From JACQZU01 sp041908165 (lineage in GTDB: Bacteria; Acidobacteriota; Holophagae; Holophagales; Holophagaceae): DNA of 64,000 nucleotides. Positions 24,671 through 32,417 of the stretch are shown in pieces. The stretch is from contig JAYRFV010000070.1 in the NCBI GenBank assembly GCA_041908165.1, positions 26,883-90,882 on the forward strand. Reading direction: 5' to 3'. A program made the position numbers and the translations under genes. Each line of letters opens with the position of its first letter. Position 1 is the stretch's first letter. The notes beneath the pieces are model-generated. The model saw nothing but the letters and a program-made list of their open reading frames with translations, ran no database searches and had not been told where the DNA came from.

Positions 24671-26122
24671 ATGGCCTTCCTGCCCATCCCCGAGGGACCG
24701 GACCTGGAGCAGTTCGAGCACGCCCTGGCGAGCCGCTACGCCAGCAAGGCGATGCTGCGGCAGCTCTCGCCCCTGTACCGGATGCGGGTCTGGCGGCGGC
24801 TCTGGATCGCCCTGGCCGAGGCCGAGGCCGAGCTGGGCCTGCCCATCTCCGAGGCGCAACTGGCCGAACTGCGCGCCACCCAGGATGCGGTGGATCTGGC
24901 GGCCATCGCCCGCCACGAAGCGGCGCTGCGCCACGACGTCATGGCCGCCATCCACGCCTGGGGCGAGCAGGCGCCGCGGGCGCGGCCGATCCTGCACCTC
25001 GGCGCCACCTCCTGCTTCGTCACCGACAACGGCGACCTGCTGATCTGCCACCAGGCCCTGCAACTGCTGCGCCGCCGCCTGCTCGACGTGATCGCCGCCC
25101 TGGCGGCCTTCGCCGGCCAGTGGCAGGACCAGCCGACCCTCGGCTTCACCCACTTCCAGCCGGCCCAGCCCACCACCGTCGGCAAGCGCGCCTGCCTGTG
25201 GATCCAGGACCTGCTGCTGGACCTGGAGGACCTCGACCACCTGCGGGCGACCACCCCGGTGCGCGGGGTGAAGGGCACCACCGGCACCCAGGCCAGCTTC
25301 CTGGAGCTGTTCGACGGCGACGGCGCCAAAGTGGACGCGCTCGAGCGGCGCGTGTGCGAGAAGCTGGGCCATCCGGCCATCCCCATCAGCGGCCAGACCG
25401 CCACCCGCAAGCTCGAGGACCGCATCGGCCAGGTGCTCTGCGGGCTGGCCGCCTCGGCCAGCAAGTTCGCCTGCGACCTGCGCCTGCTGCAGCACCTCAA
25501 GGAGGTGGAGGAGCCCTTCGAGAAGGCCCAGATCGGCTCCAGCGCCATGCCCTACAAGCGCAACCCGATGCGCAGCGAGCGCATCAACAGCCTGGCCCGC
25601 TTCGTCCTCGGCCTGCTGCCGTCGACCTACCAGACCAGCGCCACCCAGTGGATGGAGCGGACCCTGGACGACAGCGCCCACCGGCGCCTGACCATCTCCC
25701 AGGGCCTCCTGGCGGTGGACGCGATCCTGGTGCTGTACCGCAACGTGGCCTCCGCCCTGGTGGTGCACCCGAAGATGATCGAAGCGCGGCTGGCCCAGGA
25801 GCTGCCGTTCATGGCCGCCGAGGTGCTGCTCATGGAGGCGGTCAAGCGCGGCGGCGACCGCCAGGACCTGCACGAGCGCTTCCGGGTGGCGTCCCTGGCC
25901 GCCGGCAAGGCCATCAAGGAGGAGGGCCGGCCCAATCCCATGCTCCAGCTCCTCGCCGCCGACCCGGCCTGGCGCATGACCGAAGCGGAGCTGGCCGGAC
26001 TGCTCGACGCCGCCCGTTTCACCGGCCGCGCCGGCGCGCAGGTGCGCGGCTTCCTGGACCGGGAGGTGGCCGCTGCGCTGGCCGGGCACCGGGCCGGAGC
26101 GGCCGAGACGATCAGGGTTTGA
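24671..26122 (+). CDS. purB: Adenylosuccinate lyase
   Basis: PurB cleaves SAICAR and adenylosuccinate in de novo purine synthesis, releasing fumarate. The 483-residue protein has the fumarase-superfamily signature GSSAMPYKRNPMRSE, the catalytic TGTQASF loop region and HLGATSCFVTDN. Its length and motif spelling are closer to the longer, eukaryote-like ADSL group than to the ~430-residue Bacillus type. The ATG is preceded by AGGAG at good spacing; the frame is open upstream without homology. An OsmC gene follows after 25 bp. Confidence 0.93.
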   Translation: MAFLPIPEGPDLEQFEHALASRYASKAMLRQLSPLYRMRVWRRLWIALAEAEAELGLPISEAQLAELRATQDAVDLAAIARHEAALRHDVMAAIHAWGEQAPRARPILHLGATSCFVTDNGDLLICHQALQLLRRRLLDVIAALAAFAGQWQDQPTLGFTHFQPAQPTTVGKRACLWIQDLLLDLEDLDHLRATTPVRGVKGTTGTQASFLELFDGDGAKVDALERRVCEKLGHPAIPISGQTATRKLEDRIGQVLCGLAASASKFACDLRLLQHLKEVEEPFEKAQIGSSAMPYKRNPMRSERINSLARFVLGLLPSTYQTSATQWMERTLDDSAHRRLTISQGLLAVDAILVLYRNVASALVVHPKMIEARLAQELPFMAAEVLLMEAVKRGGDRQDLHERFRVASLAAGKAIKEEGRPNPMLQLLAADPAWRMTEAELAGLLDAARFTGRAGAQVRGFLDREVAAALAGHRAGAAETIRV

Positions 26123-26147
26123 GACCCGAGCTCGAAGGAGAACGCCG

Positions 26148-26546
26148 ATGGACATGCGCGTGGAACTGCAAGGAGGGATGAAGGTGGCGGCGCACTTCGC
26201 CGGCTTCACCGTGGTCACCGACCAGCCGCCGAAGGACGGTGGCGACGGCAGCGCCCCCTCACCGTTCGCCCTCTTCCAGGCCAGTCTCGCCACCTGCGCC
26301 GGCTACTACGTGCTGGCCTTCTGTGTGCAGCGCGGGCTGCCCACCGATGGCATCGAGCTGCTCCAGCGCACCGTCCCGGATCCAGACAGCAGGATGGTCG
26401 GCCGCATCGAGCTGGAAATCCACCTCCCGGCGGGATTCCCGGCCCAGTACCACGAGGCGCTGGTGCGGGCGGCCAACCAGTGCACGGTCAAGAAGCACAT
26501 GGACCACCCGCCGGCCTTTTCGACCCGGACCGTGGTCCACACCTGA
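26148..26546 (+). CDS. OsmC family protein
   Basis: This 132-residue protein is an OsmC/Ohr-like protein. The family reduces organic peroxides with a redox cysteine pair. The typical PSPFALFQASLATCAGYYVLAFC block carries one Cys after SLAT, and a second Cys lies later in NQCTVKKHM, matching the two-Cys pattern. GAAGGAG lies 8 nt upstream of the ATG. It sits between purB and an Asd-like gene with short gaps. Substrate is unknown. Confidence 0.85.
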   Translation: MDMRVELQGGMKVAAHFAGFTVVTDQPPKDGGDGSAPSPFALFQASLATCAGYYVLAFCVQRGLPTDGIELLQRTVPDPDSRMVGRIELEIHLPAGFPAQYHEALVRAANQCTVKKHMDHPPAFSTRTVVHT

Positions 26547-26558
26547 AAGGCGGGATTC

Positions 26559-27389
26559 ATGCTCAAAGTCGCCGTCATCGGTGCGCAGACCCTGCTGGGC
26601 CGCGAGTTGACCCAGGCCCTGGAGGCGGTGGAGGCCTCCGTGCTGCCGCTGGCCACCGGCCTGCTCAGCCGCGAGCAGGAGGAGGGCGACCTGGTGGTCT
26701 TCGCGCCCGCCCCGGAACTGCTGGTGGGCCTGGACGTGGTCATCCTGGTCGAGTCGCCGGACGATCCGGCCCTGCTCGAGGGCTTCCCGGGCCGGATCCT
26801 CGACCTGCGTGACGAGTCCGGCGCCGCGGCCGAGCCGATGCCCCTGGCCGGGGAGTGGCCGCCCACCGTGCTGCGCTACCGCGGCCGGCCGGCCCTGGAC
26901 CAGGCCCTGGCCCTCCTGCCGACCCTGGTGGAAGGCCTCGGCGGGGTTGCGGGCACCCACCTGCGCGGGGTCGCCTGCCTGGGCGAGCGCGGCCTGCAGG
27001 GGCTGCTGGAGCAGACCGAGGCGGTGCTGGAGGGGCGCGAACCGGAGACCGGGAAGCTCGGCTACCGGGCCGCCTTCGAAGTGCTGCCGCAGCCGCCCCG
27101 GGGCGCCCTGGTCGAAGTCCGCGTCCCGGTCTTCCACGGCGACCTGCTGGTGCTGCATCTGCAGGCCGCGGCCGGGACCCGGCTCGCACCCCGGCCCGCC
27201 CCCGCCGGGGTGCTCTGGCGCGACGCCCCGCCCACCTCCCGGGACGTGGCGGTCAGCGCCGAGGCCCTCGCCCACCTCGCCCCCGCGGAGGACGGCCAGA
27301 GCGCCTGGCTGACCCTCGGCTACGACCCGATCCTCTGGGGCACCCTGCGCCCGACCCTGCGCCTGCTGGGACTGCGCGGGGATTTCTGA
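26559..27389 (+). CDS. Aspartate-semialdehyde dehydrogenase-like protein (Usg type)
   Basis: This 276-residue protein resembles aspartate-semialdehyde dehydrogenase but looks catalytically dead. It begins with a Rossmann pattern (MLKVAVIGAQTLLGREL), and the remainder tracks the Asd fold (VRVPVFHGD, as in the Asd VRVPV-GH segment). The catalytic Cys of the usual SNCxT motif is missing and the protein is shorter than Asd (about 340-370). It matches the Usg-1 idea of a paralogous, non-catalytic Asd. Function is unknown. It follows the OsmC gene by 12 bp. Confidence 0.65.
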   Translation: MLKVAVIGAQTLLGRELTQALEAVEASVLPLATGLLSREQEEGDLVVFAPAPELLVGLDVVILVESPDDPALLEGFPGRILDLRDESGAAAEPMPLAGEWPPTVLRYRGRPALDQALALLPTLVEGLGGVAGTHLRGVACLGERGLQGLLEQTEAVLEGREPETGKLGYRAAFEVLPQPPRGALVEVRVPVFHGDLLVLHLQAAAGTRLAPRPAPAGVLWRDAPPTSRDVAVSAEALAHLAPAEDGQSAWLTLGYDPILWGTLRPTLRLLGLRGDF

Positions 27390-27415
27390 CCGGCGGATCG
27401 GCGCCGCTGTGTTTT

Positions 27416-27443
27416 CCTTCGTGACCTTCGCGCCTTCGTGGTG
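27416..27443 (+). repeat. Tandem CCTTCGTG repeat
   Basis: Three tandem 8-9 bp units read CCTTCGTGA, CCTTCGCG and CCTTCGTGG. This occupies the 71-bp gap before the ferredoxin gene, which then lacks a visible Shine-Dalgarno. The same three-unit architecture is seen in the hairpin at 31301-31370. Similar sequences are scattered intergenically in many environmental genomes; I infer a common repeat family. Confidence 0.55.
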
Positions 27444-27460
27444 AATCCTGTCCTCTGCCC

Positions 27461-28108
27461 ATGGCCAGGAAGCTCGACCAGCCCCAGCACCGGGGGGACT
27501 TCTTCAAGTCCCTGGGGACGCTGTTCGCCGGGTTCGTGGCAGAGCAGGTCGAGGACGCGGTCACCGGGATCGCGCCGAAGCTGATTCGCCCTCCGGGCGC
27601 CCTGGAGGAGTTCGCCTTCCTGGTGGCCTGCACCCGCTGCGACAAGTGCATCAAGGCCTGCCCCCAGGACAGCCTCCGCAAGGCGGTGAGCAGCGCCGGG
27701 CTGGCGGTCAACACGCCCTACGTCGAGCCGCGCAGCATGCCCTGCTTCCTCTGCACCGACCTGCCCTGCATCCCCGCCTGTCCGGACGGTGCCCTGCTGT
27801 GGCCGAAGCGGACCCTGGCGAGCGGCGAGGTGGTGGAGGGCCCCCGAGCGGTCAAGATGGGCACCGTGCGGATCCTGGAGGACCTGTGCCTGACCTGGGA
27901 CCGGGGCGAGGACCAGCCCGCCCAGGCCTGCCGCACCTGCGTCGACCGCTGCCCCTACCCGGGCGTGGCCATCGACGTGAAGGACGCCGAGGACGGCCGC
28001 GTGGCGCATCCGGTGGTCAACGCCGACGACTGCACCGGCTGCGGCCTGTGCGTGTTCGGCTGCCCGACCCCGAAGGCGGCGCTGGTGGTGGATCCCCGCC
28101 GCGACTGA
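27461..28108 (+). CDS. Polyferredoxin (NapG/MauM-like 4Fe-4S protein)
   Basis: This 215-residue protein has four clusters of cysteines: CTRCDKCIKACPQ (about residue 57), CFLCTDLPCIPACP (about 91), CRTCVDRCPYPG (about 149) and CTGCGLCVFGCP (about 191), consistent with up to four 4Fe-4S centres. The family moves electrons to or from membrane or redox enzymes. No signal peptide is evident; a short N-terminal segment may bind membrane. It lies 71 bp before the molybdenum hydroxylase operon, so it could be its electron acceptor. No ribosome-binding site is clear. Confidence 0.8.
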   Translation: MARKLDQPQHRGDFFKSLGTLFAGFVAEQVEDAVTGIAPKLIRPPGALEEFAFLVACTRCDKCIKACPQDSLRKAVSSAGLAVNTPYVEPRSMPCFLCTDLPCIPACPDGALLWPKRTLASGEVVEGPRAVKMGTVRILEDLCLTWDRGEDQPAQACRTCVDRCPYPGVAIDVKDAEDGRVAHPVVNADDCTGCGLCVFGCPTPKAALVVDPRRD

Positions 28109-28179
28109 GGCACTGTGCCGGTCCTCACTGCGGTGGCCCCTGCCGCAGGGGTACACTGTCCCGCTTCCCCGGGGTCCGC

Positions 28180-30408
28180 ATGGCCACCACCGCCCACATC
28201 GGCACCTCCGCGCTCCGCAGCGAAGGCCGCGCCAAGCTCACCGGCGCGACCCGCTATACCGACGACCTGAAGATCGAGGGCCTGCTGCACGGCGTCACCG
28301 TGCGCAGCAGCGTCGCCCGCGGGCGGATCAAGGCGATCCGCTTCGCCGAGGACGTCCCCTGGCACGAGTTCGTGATCGTGACGGCCAAGGACGTGCCGGG
28401 CAGGAACGTGGTCGCCCACATCATCCAGGACCAGCCCTGCCTGGCGGACGGCAACATTAACCACGCCGAGGAGGCGGTCGTGCTGCTGGCGCACCCGGAC
28501 CGGGCGATGGCCGAGGCGGCGCGGACCAAGGTCCAGGTGGACGTCGAGGAGCTGCCAGCGGTGCTGTCCATCGAGGACAGCCTGGCCCGGACCCGCATCG
28601 TCTGGGGCGAGGACAACACCTTCAAGAAGCTGGTCATCGCCAAGGGCGACCCGGAGAGCCAGTGGCGGGACGCCCATCTCACCCACGAGGCCACCTACCG
28701 CACCGGCGCCCAGGAGCACCTCTACATCGAACCCAACGCGATGATCGCCGAGGCGAGCCCGGAAGGCATCCTCGCCCGCGGCTCCCTGCAGTGTCCGTAC
28801 TACGTGCACCACAGCCTGCACGAGCTGTTCGGCCTGGCGCCGGAGCGGATCCGGGTGGTGCAGCTGGACACCGGTGGCGGCTTCGGCGGCAAGGAGGACT
28901 TCCCCTCCATGCTCGCCTGCCACGCCGCGCTGCTGTCCTGGAAAGCTGGAGGACGGCCGGTGAAGATCGTCTACGACCGCGAAGAGGACATGGCCTGCAC
29001 CACCAAGCGCCACCCCTCGCGCACCCGGGTGAAGAGCGCCTGGACTGCGGACGGGACCCTCCGTGCCCTGGACATCGAATTCCTGTTGGACGGCGGCGCC
29101 TACCTGACCCTGTCGCCGGTGGTGCTCAGCCGTGGCGCCCTGCATGCCGCCGGGCCCTACCGCTGCGACCACATCCGGATCCTGGCCAAGGCCCTGGCCA
29201 CCAACCACCCGCCCCACGGCGCCTTCCGCGGCTTCGGCGCGCCGCAGAGCCTGTTTGCCATCGAACGCCACGTCACCGAGGCGGCGCTGCGGCTGGGGCT
29301 GGACCCGGTGGAGGTGCGCCGGAAGAACCTGCTGCGCACCGGCGACGCCATGGCCACCGGCCAGATCGTGCGCGACACCGTGGACCTGGCCGCGCTGATG
29401 GACCGCGCCCTGGCCGAGATCGACCACGCCGGCCGCAAGGGCGCCCACGCCGCCCACAATGCCACGCCGGATCCGGTCAAGCGCGGGCTGGGCTTCGCGG
29501 TGTTCATGCACGGCGGCGGCTTCACCGGGGCGGGCGAGGTGTTCCTCGGCTCGGTGGCGGCGGTCGAGGGGCTGGAGGACGGCCGCGTGCAGGTGCAGGT
29601 GGCCTCCACCGAGATCGGCCAGGGCGCCACCACCGTGTTCACCCAGATCGCCGCCGAGACCCTGGGGGTGGCCCTGGAGCAGGTCGAGGTGGCGCGGCCG
29701 GACACCGGCATCGTTCCCAACAGCGGGCCGACGGTGGCCTCGCGCACCACCCAGGTGGTCGGCAAGCTGGTGCAGGACGCCTGCATGGCGCTGCGCCGGA
29801 CCCTGCACGAGAGCGGCGACCTGACCCAGGGCGGCGACCTGGCCGCGGCGATCCGCGCCTTCCGGGCCCGCCACGGGCGGCTGCGCACCGAGAGCCGGTA
29901 CCAGAAGCCGCCCTTCGTCCAGTGGGACGACGAGGCCTACCGCGGCGACGCCTATGCCACCTACGCCTGGGCCTGCTACGCCGCCGACGTGCGGGTGGAC
30001 ACCCTGACCTACGAGACGACCCTGGCCGACTTCGTCGCGGTGCAGGAGATCGGCCGCGTTGTGAACCCGACCCTGGCCGCCGGCCAGATCGAGGGCGGCG
30101 TGGCCCAGGGGATCGGCTGGGCGGTGAGCGAGGAGGTGGTCTGGTCCAAGGGGCACATGCTCAACAACCAGATGACCAACTACATCATGGCGACGGCCGC
30201 CGACCTGCCGCCGATCCGGGTGTTCTTCGAGGAGCAGCCCTACCCCTTCGGCCCGGGCGGAGCCAAGGGCATCGGCGAACTGCCCATGGACGGCCCGGCG
30301 CCGGCGATCCTGAACGCCGTGCAGGACGCGCTGGGCGTGGTGCCGCGGGAGATCCCGCTGACCCCGGAACGGCTGCTGGATGTGATCGAGGGGGTGGCCC
30401 GTGGCTGA
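28180..30408 (+). CDS. Molybdenum hydroxylase large subunit (xanthine dehydrogenase family)
   Basis: This 742-residue subunit binds the molybdopterin cofactor and hydroxylates N-heterocycles such as xanthine or hypoxanthine. Mo-site motifs are visible: GGGFGGKEDF (about 231), PHGAFRGFGAPQ (about 346), GQGATTV, and the C-terminal GGAKGIGELP whose Glu is the catalytic base (about 700). The ATG at 28180 begins MATTAHIGTSALRSEG, the expected N-terminus; the frame is open upstream inside the ferredoxin gene. The stop overlaps the small-subunit start by 8 bp. The FAD subunit follows only after a GxxExxY insertion. Whether it uses selenium cannot be read from sequence. Confidence 0.9.
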   Translation: MATTAHIGTSALRSEGRAKLTGATRYTDDLKIEGLLHGVTVRSSVARGRIKAIRFAEDVPWHEFVIVTAKDVPGRNVVAHIIQDQPCLADGNINHAEEAVVLLAHPDRAMAEAARTKVQVDVEELPAVLSIEDSLARTRIVWGEDNTFKKLVIAKGDPESQWRDAHLTHEATYRTGAQEHLYIEPNAMIAEASPEGILARGSLQCPYYVHHSLHELFGLAPERIRVVQLDTGGGFGGKEDFPSMLACHAALLSWKAGGRPVKIVYDREEDMACTTKRHPSRTRVKSAWTADGTLRALDIEFLLDGGAYLTLSPVVLSRGALHAAGPYRCDHIRILAKALATNHPPHGAFRGFGAPQSLFAIERHVTEAALRLGLDPVEVRRKNLLRTGDAMATGQIVRDTVDLAALMDRALAEIDHAGRKGAHAAHNATPDPVKRGLGFAVFMHGGGFTGAGEVFLGSVAAVEGLEDGRVQVQVASTEIGQGATTVFTQIAAETLGVALEQVEVARPDTGIVPNSGPTVASRTTQVVGKLVQDACMALRRTLHESGDLTQGGDLAAAIRAFRARHGRLRTESRYQKPPFVQWDDEAYRGDAYATYAWACYAADVRVDTLTYETTLADFVAVQEIGRVVNPTLAAGQIEGGVAQGIGWAVSEEVVWSKGHMLNNQMTNYIMATAADLPPIRVFFEEQPYPFGPGGAKGIGELPMDGPAPAILNAVQDALGVVPREIPLTPERLLDVIEGVARG

Positions 30409-30886
30409 CAAGATCCGCCTGACCCTGACGGTGAACGGCGCGCCGCGCAGCGCCGAGGTCTATCCCATGGCTCGGCTGCTGGACGTGCTCCGCGAGGACC
30501 TGGGCCTGACCGGCACCAAGGAGGGCTGCGGCGAAGGCGAATGCGGCGCCTGCTCGGTGATCCTCGACGGCGCCCTGGTCAATGCCTGCCTGGTGCCCGC
30601 CATCCAGGCCCAGGGCGCGGCCCTGCGCACGGTGGAAGGCCTGGCCGAGGCCGGCGAACTCAGCCCCCTGCAGGACGCCTTCCTCCACCACGGCGGCGCC
30701 CAGTGCGGCTTCTGCACCCCGGGCATGCTGGTGGCCGGCACCCACCTGCTGGAACAGCACGCCGCCGGGGATGAAACCGCCGTGCGCGAGGGCCTCGCCG
30801 GCAACCTCTGCCGCTGCACCGGCTACAACAAGATCATCGATTCGGTGCTGGGCGTGCAATCGGGCCCAGGTCATCAACCCGTCTGA
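30401..30886 (+). CDS. Molybdenum hydroxylase 2Fe-2S subunit
   Basis: This 161-residue subunit carries both 2Fe-2S clusters. The plant-type ferredoxin cluster has Cys43, 48, 51 and 63 (CGEGECGAC), and the alpha-helical cluster has Cys102, 105, 137 and 139 (CGFC and CRC). It starts at a GTG overlapping the large subunit by 8 bp, indicating tight coupling. The C-terminus is ordinary (DSVLGVQ), so the next gene has not truncated it. It passes electrons from Mo to the FAD subunit. Confidence 0.95.
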   Translation: MADKIRLTLTVNGAPRSAEVYPMARLLDVLREDLGLTGTKEGCGEGECGACSVILDGALVNACLVPAIQAQGAALRTVEGLAEAGELSPLQDAFLHHGGAQCGFCTPGMLVAGTHLLEQHAAGDETAVREGLAGNLCRCTGYNKIIDSVLGVQSGPGHQPV

Positions 30887-30897
30887 AGGCCGAACAG

Positions 30898-31275
30898 ATG
30901 TCCCACGAAGAGATCACCGAGGCCATTCTTGGAGCCGCCTTCGAGGTGTCCAACGAGCTGGGCAACGGCTTTCTCGAAGCCGTCTACGAACGTGCCCTGG
31001 AGTTGGTGCTCAAGGAGCGAGGGTTCCATGTGGCTCGGCAGCAGCCCATTAGGGTTCTCTTCCGTGGGACCGAAGTCGGAACCGACCAGGCAGATCTGTT
31101 GGTGAATGGTTCGGTTCTGGTCGAACTCAAGGCTGTGAAAACACTTCTGCCAGAACATCAGGCCCAAGTGATCCACTACCTCAAGGCCACTGGACTGAGC
31201 GTAGGACTACTGATCAACTTCGGAACAGCCAAGATCGAATACAAACGGCTGACCTGGAATAACACAACAAATTAA
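30898..31275 (+). CDS. GxxExxY protein (PD-(D/E)XK-like), intrusive gene
   Basis: This 125-residue protein has the namesake GNGFLEAVYE (G-x-x-E-x-x-Y) at residues ~21-30 and a nuclease-like D-(x)n-ExK pattern (DQADLLV then VLVELKAVK). The family is widespread, often single-gene and intergenic, and of unknown function; a PD-(D/E)XK fold suggests nucleic-acid action. GC is clearly lower than in flanking genes. It sits inside a molybdenum hydroxylase operon, between the 2Fe-2S and FAD subunit genes, which points to acquisition by transfer. A complex hairpin follows at once. Confidence 0.85.
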   Translation: MSHEEITEAILGAAFEVSNELGNGFLEAVYERALELVLKERGFHVARQQPIRVLFRGTEVGTDQADLLVNGSVLVELKAVKTLLPEHQAQVIHYLKATGLSVGLLINFGTAKIEYKRLTWNNTTN

Positions 31276-31300
31276 AAGGACATTATGTTTATTATTTGTC

Positions 31301-31370
31301 ATTCATCCTGTGTATCTTGTGCATCCTGTTTGAGTTTTTTAACAAGATGTACAAGATGCACAGGATAAAT
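31301..31370. repeat. Hairpin of tandem 9-bp repeats after GxxExxY
   Basis: Arms 31302-31330 and 31341-31369 are 29-bp imperfect inverted repeats (25 of 29 paired by identity, two of the rest G.U-compatible) around a 10-nt loop. Each arm is three tandem 9-mers of the type CATCCTGTG, TATCTTGTG, CATCCTGTT. The surrounding 140 bp is strongly AT-rich compared with the genome. It could be a transposable-element end, an RNA stability structure or a terminator for the GxxExxY gene. Confidence 0.7.
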
Positions 31371-31415
31371 TGCTACTATTGTTGATTATTTATCATTGTT
31401 TGAAGGACATGCACC

Positions 31416-32279
31416 ATGAGAGGCCAGCCTTCCGCATGTGAAGTCGCCACGCCCGCCAATTTGGCGGAGGCATTATTGTTCCGTGCCGAGCACCCCGAAT
31501 GGCGCCCCTTGGCGGGGGCCACCGACCTGATGGTGCCCTTCGCCGCGGGCCGGCAGCCGGTGACGCGGTTCCTGAACCTCTGGGGGCTGGCCGAGCTGCG
31601 CGGCATCGAGGCTGCGCCCGAGGCGGTCACCCTCGGCGCCCTCACCACCTACCGGGAAATCGCGCTGCACCCGGTGCTGCGGGCGGAGCTGCCGAACCTC
31701 GTGCGCAGCGCCAAGGCCACCGGGGCGCTGGCCATCCAGAGCCGCGGCACCCTCGGCGGCAACCTGGCGAACGGCAGTCCTGCGGCGGACACCCCTCCCA
31801 GCCTCCTGGCCTACGGCGCGGAACTCGAACTGCGGTCGGTCCGCGGCGCGCGATGGGTCGCCTACGCCGACTTCCACACCGGCTACAAGACCAGCCTGCT
31901 GGGCCCGGACGAATTGCTCACCCGGATCCGCGTGCCGCGGCCCCTGGTGGACGGCTACCACTATTTCCGCAAGGTCGGCACGCGCCGCGCCCAGGCCATC
32001 GCCAAGGTCAGCCTGGCCGCCTGGGTCCGCCCCGAGCAGGGCCGGATCGCCGAGATCCGGCTGGGCCTGGGCAGCGTGGCGCCCTTCCCGCTGCGGGCCA
32101 AGCAGGCCGAAGCCGTGCTGCTCGGCGCGGACCTCGCCAGCCTGCCCCTGGCCGCGGCCCAGGAGGCCCTGCAGCGCGACATCGCCCCGATCGACGACAT
32201 CCGCAGCAGCGCCCGGTTCCGCCGCAAGGTCGCCGAGAACCTGCTGCAGGAGATGCTGCGGGGGCTGGTGGACACCTAG
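31416..32279 (+). CDS. Molybdenum hydroxylase FAD subunit
   Basis: This 287-residue protein is the CoxM/XdhB-type FAD-binding subunit, which passes electrons on to NAD or ferredoxin. The FAD motifs are visible: RPLAGATDLMVP (Gly34-Asp37) and the GTLGGNLANGSPAAD loop (about 111). The C-terminal CO-dehydrogenase flavoprotein domain contains the VGTRRAQAIAKV segment. A GAAGGA precedes the ATG. It completes the Mo/FeS/FAD trio but is displaced from its partners by about 530 bp of lower-GC sequence, so it may need its own transcription signal. Confidence 0.92.
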   Translation: MRGQPSACEVATPANLAEALLFRAEHPEWRPLAGATDLMVPFAAGRQPVTRFLNLWGLAELRGIEAAPEAVTLGALTTYREIALHPVLRAELPNLVRSAKATGALAIQSRGTLGGNLANGSPAADTPPSLLAYGAELELRSVRGARWVAYADFHTGYKTSLLGPDELLTRIRVPRPLVDGYHYFRKVGTRRAQAIAKVSLAAWVRPEQGRIAEIRLGLGSVAPFPLRAKQAEAVLLGADLASLPLAAAQEALQRDIAPIDDIRSSARFRRKVAENLLQEMLRGLVDT

Positions 32280-32331
32280 AATTAGTACGGGATTCCAAAA
32301 AACGCGTGCCTTTTCCCATTTATTCCATCCG

Positions 32332-32361
32332 TTCCTGTTAACCAACCTTTTTTAGCAGGAA
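32332..32361. repeat. Second inverted-repeat element after FAD subunit
   Basis: TTCCTGTTAA (32332-32341) pairs with TTAGCAGGAA (32352-32361) across a 10-nt loop, with looser pairing of ATCC- and TTCC-rich flanks out to about 32300 and 32395. The AT-rich context, loop size and TCC-rich repeats resemble the element at 31301, so the FAD gene is flanked by two such structures. It may also serve as a bidirectional terminator for the convergent genes. Confidence 0.5.
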
Positions 32362-32417
32362 AAAAGGGGATAGAAGGGATGAAAAGCAGGGCTGATTTTC
32401 CCGTTCGTTCAAAACAA

